Assembly: GCA_910587205.1 (NCBI GenBank)
Contig: CAJULZ010000055.1
Span: 1 to 17,447 of the forward strand
DNA: 17,447 nt
Source of the DNA: an uncultured Oscillospiraceae bacterium
GTDB taxonomy: Bacteria; Bacillota; Clostridia; Oscillospirales; Oscillospiraceae
Direction: 5' to 3'
The notes under the pieces are model-generated. The model was not told where the DNA came from and made no database searches. It was given only the letters and a program-made list of their open reading frames with translations. Positions 11,732-17,447 of the stretch are shown here, piece by piece; positions within the stretch are counted from its first letter, which is position 1, and each line of letters opens with the position of its first letter. A program made the position numbers and the translations under genes.

Positions 11732-14455
11732 TCAATGATGGCCGCCTTGGTGCCGCTCCTGGTGGTGCCCGCCGGCCACATCCTGCTGGGCCTGGTAGAT
11801 GCAGCTCCCGTCGCAGGTCTCCCCGTGGTGGGCCGCGCCGCCGCAGTACCCCACGCCGCCGTGGGTGTGGTAGCCCTCCGCCGTGCAGCCCTCCAGCGTA
11901 CACACCGGGTACCCCGCGCTGGTGGACACAACCTGCGCCGCCCCCACCTTCTCTCCGCCAAACCGCCCGATCACTTTCCCCTCCTTGTCATACAGGGGAA
12001 TATAGCGGGCGGCGGGCTGGGTCTTCAGCCATTCCATATAGGCCATGGCCTCCTCCGGGCTGTTTACCCCACCGGGATAACCGGTGTCATTGAGATCGCT
12101 GTTCCGGACATAGCCTTCCTCGCCGTTGGCGCCTGCCGCCGCGATCAGGTCGGGGGACGAGCCGTACACCTCAGGCATATCGGGGCCGTAGGTCTCCCCC
12201 TTGCTGTTGACGGGGTAGCCCGCCGCCGCCCGCTCGGATTTATAAAAGGCCGGGATCACCCTTGTTCCGTCGTAAATGTTGTAGCAAAACGCGTCGCTCT
12301 CGCCCTTCTGCACCCCGTCATAGGCCGTCCGGAACAGCTCCCGCCACCACTTGGCGTCCTCCTGGCTCACCGCGCCCAGGGCCACCCAGGCGTCCACCGC
12401 GGCGTCATACTCCTCGGGGGTAAGGTTGGCCGTGCACGCGTCGTAAGACAGCCCGTCGTGCTCGTGGGGGCCGCTGGCGGCGCAGTCCGTCCGGGTGCAC
12501 AGCAGGCCGGGCATCTGGTAGTGCACGGAAAGCACCTTGCCGTCCTTGTCGTGGGCGTGGGTCCCCTCCACCTGGCAGCCCGGCTCCTTGCAGGGGAACT
12601 CCGCCCCGGAGGACGTGCGGATGCCCGCGACCACGATATTCCCGTCCTCGTCCCGGACGATGGAATTGCCCTGTTCATCCACTTCCGGCAGGAAGATTTT
12701 GAAGTCGTCCGGGTTATACACCGTGTAGGGCATATCCTCCCCAATCAGCGCCTGGGGCAGGATGAACTTGGAGACAATCTCCGAGATGCCCACCGGGACA
12801 AACTTCCCGTCCTTGTCCCAGTAGCCGTGGGCGGACACGGTGGTGTCCTCATCGCTCTTTTCCGGCAGCACCTCATAGCGCAGGCCGTTGTCCTGCGTGA
12901 ACGTCCAGTCGATCACGCCGTCCGCGGAGGCGATGGACTGGGCCTGAGACCGGATGACCTCGGCCTCCGCCTTGGATACGGATCCCTCCGCCACGCGGAT
13001 CCCCAAATCCTCCTCCAACGCGTCCAGGGAAACCACCACCCGGGTCACCACATTGCCGTCCTGGAAGAAGCTGCACCCGCCCTGGAACTGGGGCTGGCCG
13101 TCCACCCGCCCCGGGAAGATGAAGTAGCGCACAATGGTGGCCGCGTCCAGGGGGATCAGGTTCCCATCCTGGTCCTGCCGGCAGATTTCGTGGTTTTCAT
13201 TCAGCTTCAGCACCTTCTCCTCCCGGAACGTCCACTCCAGGGTCTTGCCGTCCTGGGAGGCTGCCTTGGCCGCCCCCAGATAGTAGTCCGCGTCCCGCTG
13301 GTTCATGGAGCCGTCCGCCACGCATTCGGCCAGCTTCGCCTCCAAAAAGTCTAAATCCACGCTGTAGTCCAGCACATAGCCGCTTTCCGAATTAGCCCTG
13401 TACCCCTGGGTGTGGTTTGCGTCATAGGAGGAATCCGAGGGCGCGGGGGAGGCCGTACCGTCCCCGTCCGCCGGGGCCTTGGGGTCGCTGGCAAAGGCGA
13501 TCGTGACGCCCAGCACCAGCGTCAGCGTCAGCACCACGCCGATGATGGTTGGTTTTTTAAATTTCATAATAGACCGTATCCTTTCTTCCGTCGCCTTCCG
13601 GCCAAAGGACTGGCTGAAGGCGGGGCCGGAGCCCTGGGTGGACAGGGAGACCAGGGCCTGGGCATAGTCCGCCCGCCGGTCTTCCCCCAGCTTTTTCACC
13701 GCCGCCCGGTCGCAGGCCAGCTCGATGTCCCGCCGTAGCAGCCGCCCCATGAGCCACACCGCCGGGTTCCACCAGTGCACCGCCAGGGCCGCGGCCATCA
13801 CGTAATGCCACAAATTATCCCGCCGCCGGGCGTGGACGCCCTCGTGGGCCAGCACGCAGGCCAGCTCCTCCCCCTCCAGACCGGGGGAGAGCACCACGGT
13901 GGGCCGCACCGCGCCGAAGGTGAGGGGCGCGCCCTCCACGGGGCCTTCCCGCAGCCGGGCGAACCGGGGCAGGAAGCAGTATTGGGCGCGGTATTTGGGG
14001 TTGCCCCGCCCCACGGGGATGGCGCAGGCCACGGCCCGCCGGGCGCGCACCCAGCCCACCACGTACCACAGCGCCACGGCGATGCCCACCGCCAGCCACG
14101 CCGCCGCCAGCACTGTCCCCCAGGGGAACGGGGACGGGGCGGGGGCCGCAGGGCCCACAGGCGCGGCGGGGGCGGGGACGATGGGCGTCCCCTGCTCCAG
14201 CCCATAGGCGGGGCCCGCTGTAGGCGGGGCGGGGACAACCTGCGTCCCCGGTTCCGCGGGCTCCAGCCGCCCCACCAGCCCCCACAGGGACAACACGCTC
14301 TCCGGCGCGGCGGGAGTGAGTAGCCGGAACAGGCATGCCCCCCACAGGGCCAGCCGCGCCCCGGGGGACAGGCGATCCTTCAGCACCCGGCGCAGGGCCG
14401 CCACCGCCAAAATCATCGCCGTGCCGTACGCGGCGTTTTGCAGTAACTGTGACAT
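11732..14455 (-). CDS. M56 (BlaR1-like) membrane metallopeptidase with large repeat-containing ectodomain
   Basis: 907 residues from ATG 14455 (AGGTGG 5 nt upstream; GTG 14464 is the alternative). M56 proteins are membrane zinc peptidases that transmit a signal by cleaving BlaI-type repressors. The N-terminal part has several membrane helices; LAHEGVHARRRDN carries HExxH at 204-208, with candidate third ligand Glu245 (RRDIELACDRAA). A helix follows at about 302-324 (IIGVVLTLTLVLGVTIAFA), then a ~580-residue probably extracellular region. That region has two homologous ~90-residue repeats (about 364-447 and 474-567) and possibly a third helical unit near 677. It also has three C-x4-C-x3-G-x-H-x-H motifs (622-635, 653-666, 852-865) and a His-rich end. 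There is no penicillin-binding domain, so it is not a classical beta-lactam sensor. Confidence 0.85.
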   Translation of the reverse strand: MSQLLQNAAYGTAMILAVAALRRVLKDRLSPGARLALWGACLFRLLTPAAPESVLSLWGLVGRLEPAEPGTQVVPAPPTAGPAYGLEQGTPIVPAPAAPVGPAAPAPSPFPWGTVLAAAWLAVGIAVALWYVVGWVRARRAVACAIPVGRGNPKYRAQYCFLPRFARLREGPVEGAPLTFGAVRPTVVLSPGLEGEELACVLAHEGVHARRRDNLWHYVMAAALAVHWWNPAVWLMGRLLRRDIELACDRAAVKKLGEDRRADYAQALVSLSTQGSGPAFSQSFGRKATEERIRSIMKFKKPTIIGVVLTLTLVLGVTIAFASDPKAPADGDGTASPAPSDSSYDANHTQGYRANSESGYVLDYSVDLDFLEAKLAECVADGSMNQRDADYYLGAAKAASQDGKTLEWTFREEKVLKLNENHEICRQDQDGNLIPLDAATIVRYFIFPGRVDGQPQFQGGCSFFQDGNVVTRVVVSLDALEEDLGIRVAEGSVSKAEAEVIRSQAQSIASADGVIDWTFTQDNGLRYEVLPEKSDEDTTVSAHGYWDKDGKFVPVGISEIVSKFILPQALIGEDMPYTVYNPDDFKIFLPEVDEQGNSIVRDEDGNIVVAGIRTSSGAEFPCKEPGCQVEGTHAHDKDGKVLSVHYQMPGLLCTRTDCAASGPHEHDGLSYDACTANLTPEEYDAAVDAWVALGAVSQEDAKWWRELFRTAYDGVQKGESDAFCYNIYDGTRVIPAFYKSERAAAGYPVNSKGETYGPDMPEVYGSSPDLIAAAGANGEEGYVRNSDLNDTGYPGGVNSPEEAMAYMEWLKTQPAARYIPLYDKEGKVIGRFGGEKVGAAQVVSTSAGYPVCTLEGCTAEGYHTHGGVGYCGGAAHHGETCDGSCIYQAQQDVAGGHHQERHQGGHH

Positions 14456-14479
14456 AGGCTCCACCTCATATCATTTCCC

Positions 14480-14507
14480 GGACACTTTTTCGCCAGAAAA
14501 AGTGTCC
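14480..14507. other. Perfect hairpin in the M56 leader
   Basis: 12-bp dyad GGACACTTTTTC/GAAAAAGTGTCC with a 4-nt loop, 24 nt upstream of the M56 ATG and without a T-tract. It resembles the palindromic core of the 52-bp repeat in layout only. It could affect mRNA stability or be another dispersed palindrome. Confidence 0.6.
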
Positions 14508-14548
14508 CCGATTCCCAGCGCGTATAGTGGCCGACCGCAAATGCCGCG

Positions 14549-14577
14549 ATAATACCCCACGGTGGTAACGGATTCAA
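14549..14577 (-). promoter_or_regulatory. Possible promoter of the M56 gene, -35 inside the repeat
   Basis: On the minus strand TTGAAT (14572-14577), 17-nt spacer, TATTAT (14549-14554). The -35 lies in the end of the right repeat copy, where the left copy reads TTTAAT. The predicted start is about 14542, upstream of the hairpin and the M56 ATG. Confidence 0.4.
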
Positions 14578-14620
14578 GTTCTTTTTCGGTTCCTTTTTCT
14601 TTCAAGAAAAAGGAACAAAA
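14569..14620. repeat. 52-bp dispersed repeat, right copy, inverted relative to left copy
   Basis: Reverse complement of 11563-11614 with two mismatches. It sits between the BlaI-type gene and the M56 gene, which in most genomes overlap or nearly touch. The internal palindrome spans 14589-14616. Confidence 0.9.
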
Positions 14621-14630
14621 CAGCCCGTGC

Positions 14631-14990
14631 CTATTCCCAGTTCCGGATGAGCTCCCGCAGCTGCTCCGCTTCCCCAGGGGTGAGGCCCCCCTTCTCACTG
14701 AGGAAGGCGGAGAGGAACTGGGCCTTGGACCCGCCGAACAGCCGGGTGATCAGGCTGTCCGTCTCCAGCCGCTGGACCTCCTCCCGGCTGACCAGGGGGG
14801 CGCACACGAACCCCGGGTCGGACCGGGCCACCGCCCCTTTGTCAATCAGCTTTTTGATGACGGTATAGGTGGTGTTCCGGTTCCAGCCGCAGGAATCCCC
14901 CAGCCGCTTGGCCAGCGCCCCCGCCGTCTGCGCCCCGTCCGCCCACAGCGGCTCCATCACCTTCAGCTCCGAATCGAACAGCTTCTCCAT
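14631..14990 (-). CDS. BlaI/MecI/CopY-family transcriptional repressor
   Basis: Cytoplasmic DNA-binding repressor, 119 residues, normal for the family. The N-terminal winged helix begins FDSELKVMEPLWADG, and the recognition region is WNRNTTYTVIKKLIDKGAV at 36-54. The C-terminal dimerisation helices include ITRLFGGSKAQFLSAFLSE. In the characterised bla/mec systems the partner M56 protease cleaves the repressor upon signal; here the partner is the M56 gene 175 nt downstream. GGGAGG lies 8 nt before the ATG. The promoter carries two dyad operators, so autorepression is expected. Its regulon cannot be told from this window. Confidence 0.93.
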   Translation of the reverse strand: MEKLFDSELKVMEPLWADGAQTAGALAKRLGDSCGWNRNTTYTVIKKLIDKGAVARSDPGFVCAPLVSREEVQRLETDSLITRLFGGSKAQFLSAFLSEKGGLTPGEAEQLRELIRNWE

Positions 14991-15025
14991 GTCCGCAACC
15001 TCCCCATGTACAAAAACGCGAAGTG

Positions 15026-15061
15026 ACTATTGCAATAGTAACACTATACTACCGCAATAGT
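15026..15061. promoter_or_regulatory. Twin BlaI-type operators
   Basis: Perfect dyad ACTATTGCAATAGT (15026-15039) and near-dyad ACTACCGCAATAGT (15048-15061), centres 22 bp apart (about two helical turns). They also form the cores of a larger inverted repeat AAGTGACTATTGC/GCAATAGTCACTT (15021-15033 with 15054-15066). ACTA...TAGT half-sites are typical of BlaI/MecI operators. One box lies between -35 and -10 and the other at the transcription start. Confidence 0.8.
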
Positions 15062-15074
15062 CACTTCCTGTCAA
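15046..15074 (-). promoter_or_regulatory. Promoter of the BlaI-type gene
   Basis: On the minus strand a perfect -35 TTGACA (15069-15074), 17-nt spacer and -10 TAGTAT (15046-15051), overlapping both operator boxes. Confidence 0.8.
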
Positions 15075-15092
15075 GCCCATTTTGAAAATTTT

Positions 15093-15680
15093 TTATTTCG
15101 CGCCGTCCTTGGCATCCGCCCGCACCAGCCTGCCGTTGGCGCTCACGTAGTCCACTCCACCGATTTTCACCCGGAAGGTGTTGTCCAAACCCTCCTTTCG
15201 GATGACCTGAGTGGGGGAGCACACCGCCACGGAGTGGGGCGGCATATCCTGGTAGACCACGGCGTTGGCCCCCACCCGGCAGTGGTCGCCCACGGTGATC
15301 CCGCCGATAATCTTGGCCCCCGCGCCGATGTAGGCCCCGTCGCCGATGGTGGGGGAGCCGGGGCGCTTGCTGTCCGGCAGGGTGTTGGAGCCGATGGTCA
15401 CCTGCTGGAAGATCACCGCGTCCTTCCCGATCACCGCGTCGTTGGAGATGAACACCCCCACGCAGCCGTGGGGGAAGTAAGGCCGCCCCGCGATCCGAGA
15501 ACCGATACCCACATAGCTGCCGTACCGCATGAAATACTTCTCATAGGCCTGCTTCAGCAGCGGGGAGGGCTTCTTCCGGAGGTGTTCCTTCAGCGCCCAG
15601 CAGTCTCCGAACCGCGCCTTGATGTACACCCGCAGAAAGGGGTGGAGCAGGGCGAAGCCCACGCTTTTCAAAATTCCCAT
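15093..15680 (-). CDS. Hexapeptide-repeat acyltransferase, serine O-acetyltransferase-like
   Basis: 195-residue left-handed beta-helix acyltransferase that probably transfers an acetyl group from acetyl-CoA. The hexapeptide region runs from about 55 to 165 (YVGIGSRIAG, GVFISNDAVIGKDAVIFQQVTIG, TIGDGAYIGAGAKIIGGITVGDHCRVGANAVV) and ends in the usual DMPPHSVAVCSPTQVI. It resembles the C-terminal half of serine acetyltransferase but lacks the full N-terminal helical domain of CysE, and no cysteine synthase gene is adjacent, so a sugar or other small-molecule acceptor is equally possible. GGGAGG is 5 nt before the ATG. It follows the GNAT gene by 15 nt, a two-gene operon, and ends just before the BlaI-type promoter. 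Confidence 0.85.
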   Translation of the reverse strand: MGILKSVGFALLHPFLRVYIKARFGDCWALKEHLRKKPSPLLKQAYEKYFMRYGSYVGIGSRIAGRPYFPHGCVGVFISNDAVIGKDAVIFQQVTIGSNTLPDSKRPGSPTIGDGAYIGAGAKIIGGITVGDHCRVGANAVVYQDMPPHSVAVCSPTQVIRKEGLDNTFRVKIGGVDYVSANGRLVRADAKDGAK

Positions 15681-15695
15681 CTGTCCTCCCGCCTT

Positions 15696-16190
15696 TCACG
15701 CAAACCAGTAGTAGACATGGTCCGCCGTCTCCCGGCGCAGCTCTCCCCCGTTGGCCTCCGCCACCTTGCGGGACGCAGTGTTGTCCGGATGGATCGTGAC
15801 CAGCAGCTCTTCCGTGATGCCCATGCGCCGGGCCTCCTGGATCATCAGCCCCAGCAGGGCCTTGCCATAGCCCCGGCCCCGCTTCGTGCCGTCCACGGCG
15901 CAGCCGATGTGCCCGCCCCGCTCCCGCAGGGTGTCGTTGAGCCGGTGGCGCAGCGAGCCGAAGCCCACAGCAACCCCATCGTCTATGAGCCAAAACGTGG
16001 TGTTCGGCACCATCCAGTCCTCCAGCCCAATGCCCTTGCTGCGGTTTACCCGCTTGGCCAGCCACGCGGGAAAGTCCGCCCAATCCATCTGATAGCAGCT
16101 GTTCCGCACTCCGTTTTCCGGCGGGATGCGCTGGAGCATTTCGTATATCTCCCGCCCATCGGTGAGGGCGGCCTTTTGTAAGTACAGCAT
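15696..16190 (-). CDS. GNAT-family N-acetyltransferase
   Basis: 164-residue acetyl-CoA-dependent acetyltransferase with unknown acceptor. The motif A region HIGCAVDGTKRGRGYGKALLGLMIQEARRMG contains RGRGYGKA, and the end IHPDNTASRKVAEANGGELRRETADHVYYWF is typical of GNATs. The start is ATG 16190 with TAGGAGGG 6 nt upstream. An upstream extension in the same frame (to 16307) would run through the terminator and parS-like site into pnp, and is rejected. It lies between the end of pnp and the hexapeptide acyltransferase, and may receive read-through from pnp. Confidence 0.9.
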   Translation of the reverse strand: MLYLQKAALTDGREIYEMLQRIPPENGVRNSCYQMDWADFPAWLAKRVNRSKGIGLEDWMVPNTTFWLIDDGVAVGFGSLRHRLNDTLRERGGHIGCAVDGTKRGRGYGKALLGLMIQEARRMGITEELLVTIHPDNTASRKVAEANGGELRRETADHVYYWFA

Positions 16191-16210
16191 ACGATCCCTC
16201 CTAAAATGGA

Positions 16211-16236
16211 CAGGGGGCGGCACCCGCCGCCCCCTG
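16211..16236 (-). terminator. Hairpin after pnp
   Basis: Perfect 11-bp GC stem CAGGGGGCGGC/GCCGCCCCCTG (16211-16221 with 16226-16236), loop of 4 nt. On the minus strand it is followed by TCCATTTTA, a weak T-tract, so termination may be partial and allow read-through into the GNAT gene. Confidence 0.65.
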
Positions 16237-16242
16237 CTTTGA

Positions 16243-16258
16243 TGTTTCACGTGAAACG
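16243..16258. promoter_or_regulatory. parS-like ParB/Spo0J binding site
   Basis: TGTTTCACGTGAAACG matches the conserved bacterial parS consensus TGTTNCACGTGAAACA at every position but the last. It contains the perfect 14-bp dyad GTTTCACGTGAAAC and lies intergenically, between the pnp stop codon and the terminator hairpin. ParB loads at such sites for chromosome segregation; most are in the origin-proximal region. Confidence 0.7.
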
Positions 16259-16269
16259 CGCGTTTGAAG

Positions 16270-17447
16270 TTACTTGACGGTCTCGCCCGCGGCCTTCTTG
16301 GCCTCAATCTCCTTGAGCGCGTCCTTGTAGGACAGGTTGACCCGGCCCTTCTCGTCGATGTCGGTGACCTTCACCCAGATCATGTCGCCGATGTTGATCA
16401 CATCCTCCACCTTGGCCACGCGGTGGTTGGCCAGCTTGGAGATGTGCACCATGCCGTCCTTGCCGGGGGCCAGCTCCACAAACGCGCCGAACTGGAGGAT
16501 GCGCACCACCTTGCCGTAGTACAGCGAGCCCACCTCGGGGACGAACACGATGGTGTCGATCATCTTCTTGGCGATCTCGCAGGCCTCGGCGTTGGGGGAG
16601 GCGATGTGGATGGTGCCGTCGTCCTCGATGTCGATCTGCGCGCCGGACTCGGCGGTGATCTTCTGGATCACGGAGCCGCCCTTGCCGATGACCTCCCGGA
16701 TCTTGTCCGGGTCGATCTTCACGGTGATCATCTTGGGGGCGTACTTGCTCACCTCGGGCCGCGGGGCGGCGATACAGGGCAGCATGATCTCGTCCAGGAT
16801 GGCGTAGCGCGCGTCCTTGGTGATCTCCAGCGCCTCCTTGATAATGGCGTGAGACAGGCCGTCGTTCTTCAGATCCATCTGGATGGCGGTGATGCCCTTC
16901 TTGGTGCCCGCCACCTTGAAGTCCATCTCGCCGTGGAAGTCCTCGACACCCTGTATGTCAATAAAGGTGGTGAAGGAACCGTCGTCGTCCTGGATCAGGC
17001 CGCAGGAGATGCCGGCCACGGGGGCCTTGATGGGCACGCCCGCGTCCATGAGGGCCAGGGTGGAGCCGCAGATGGAGCCCTGGGAGGTGGAGCCGTTGGA
17101 GCTGAGCACCTCGGATACCACGCGGATGGCATAGGGGAACTCGTCCTCAGAGGGGATGACGGGCTCCAGAGCCCGCTCGGCCAGGGCGCCGTGGCCCTTC
17201 TCCCGGCGGTTGACGGAGCGGGCCCCCCGGGCCTCGCCCACGGAGTAGCCGGGGAAGTTGTAGTGGTGCATATACCGCTTTTCGGTCTCCTCCCAGATGG
17301 TGTCCAGCTTCTGGCAGGCGGACAGGGTGTTCAGGGTACACACGGACAGCACCTGGGTCTGGCCGCGGGTAAAGAGGCCGGAGCCGTGGACGCGGGGCAG
17401 CACGCCCACCTCGGCGGCCAGGGGCCGGATCTCGTTCTTGGCGCGGC
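16270..17447 (-). CDS. pnp: Polyribonucleotide nucleotidyltransferase (PNPase), C-terminal part
   Basis: Phosphorolytic 3'-to-5' exoribonuclease, a cytoplasmic trimer of the RNA degradation machinery. The gene continues past the right edge; the last ~390 of about 700 residues are present. The window opens in RAKNEIRPLAAEVGVLPRVHGSGLFTRGQTQ, the start of the second RNase PH domain. That domain continues with SVGEARGARSVNRREKGHGALAERAL and SSNGSTSQGSICGSTLALMDAGVP, and with DFKVAGTKKGITAIQMD, whose acidic residues are catalytic. A KH domain (PDKIREVIGKGGSVIQKI) and an S1 domain (GKVVRILQFGAFVELAPGKDGMVHIS...GRVNLSYKDAL) complete it. The frame is open throughout, with no frameshift. Confidence 0.97.
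   Translation of the reverse strand, partial: RAKNEIRPLAAEVGVLPRVHGSGLFTRGQTQVLSVCTLNTLSACQKLDTIWEETEKRYMHHYNFPGYSVGEARGARSVNRREKGHGALAERALEPVIPSEDEFPYAIRVVSEVLSSNGSTSQGSICGSTLALMDAGVPIKAPVAGISCGLIQDDDGSFTTFIDIQGVEDFHGEMDFKVAGTKKGITAIQMDLKNDGLSHAIIKEALEITKDARYAILDEIMLPCIAAPRPEVSKYAPKMITVKIDPDKIREVIGKGGSVIQKITAESGAQIDIEDDGTIHIASPNAEACEIAKKMIDTIVFVPEVGSLYYGKVVRILQFGAFVELAPGKDGMVHISKLANHRVAKVEDVINIGDMIWVKVTDIDEKGRVNLSYKDALKEIEAKKAAGETVK

Noticed and set aside
11633..13354. 573-codon plus-strand open frame opposite the M56 gene
   Set aside because: It begins inside the ldh terminator region and gives a His/Val/Gly-rich product unlike any family. The minus strand encodes a clear HExxH peptidase with a ribosome site.
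11563..14620. Insertion sequence or transposon bounded by the inverted repeats
   Set aside because: No transposase or recombinase lies between the repeats; the interval is filled by one M56 gene, and no target duplication was seen at the outer edges.
11732..14990. Beta-lactam resistance sensor pair (blaR1-blaI or mecR1-mecI)
   Set aside because: The M56 protein has no penicillin-binding domain and no beta-lactamase gene is in the window. BlaI/M56 pairs are widespread and often unrelated to resistance.
15093..15680. Definite CysE assignment
   Set aside because: The fold fits, but the N-terminal serine acetyltransferase domain is short and no cysteine biosynthesis gene is nearby, so substrate is left open.
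15234..16181. 315-codon plus-strand open frame
   Set aside because: Antisense to the hexapeptide acyltransferase and GNAT genes, with no start signals.
1..17447. CRISPR arrays, tRNA genes, riboswitches
   Set aside because: No regularly spaced direct repeats, no cloverleaf and no recognisable aptamer were seen; the leaders are short.

Overview
This GC-rich, densely packed window looks like chromosome of an endospore-forming anaerobic Bacillota from the class Clostridia, probably a gut Oscillospiraceae (Flavonifractor/Lawsonibacter-like). That guess rests on a GerA-type germinant-receptor operon with a sigma-G-like promoter, an NfnAB electron-bifurcating transhydrogenase, a BlaI/M56 sensor pair, Shine-Dalgarno-rich gene starts and the codon style. 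No taxonomic marker such as 16S rRNA lies inside the window.

Layout. (1) 1-272 holds two strong tandem sigma-A-type promoters firing leftward out of the window, like those of an rRNA operon or another highly expressed gene. (2) 273-3252 (minus) is a germination operon in the order gerAA, short gerAC-like, gerAB-like, with 4-nt overlaps and a sigma-G-like promoter. (3) 3355-5747 (plus) is nfnA-nfnB with its own promoter and terminator. (4) 5766-6716 is a small accessory segment: a Sel1-repeat protein, a GNAT acetyltransferase and a tiny chimeric ORF. It is bracketed by a direct repeat of the last ~50 bp of nfnB plus its terminator. (5) 6717-8962 has a small unknown protein, lspA, an RluD-type pseudouridine synthase and two tandem paralogous membrane zinc-ribbon proteins. 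(6) 9003-10551 is a strikingly AT-rich secreted papain-like cysteine protease gene of the AvrRpt2/C39-like type, followed by a gene for a membrane-anchored surface protein of unknown function. (7) 10609-11712 is L-lactate dehydrogenase, whose ribosome binding site lies in the 3' arm of the hairpin in front of it. (8) 11732-15074 (minus) is a BlaI-type repressor with twin operators and a 907-residue M56 (BlaR1-like) membrane metallopeptidase with an unusual ectodomain. A 52-bp repeat in inverted orientation flanks the M56 gene. (9) 15093-17447 (minus) holds a hexapeptide acyltransferase, a second GNAT, a parS-like site, and the C-terminal half of polynucleotide phosphorylase, which runs off the right edge.

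Housekeeping genes (nfnAB, lspA, rluD-like, ldh, pnp) alternate with accessory pieces. Most of the unusual material is in the accessory parts: the nfnB-tail duplication, the protease island, and the M56 ectodomain with three C-x4-C-x5-H-x-H motifs. No CRISPR array, tRNA, rRNA, transposase or integrase gene was seen, and no stretch longer than about 300 bases lacks a gene.
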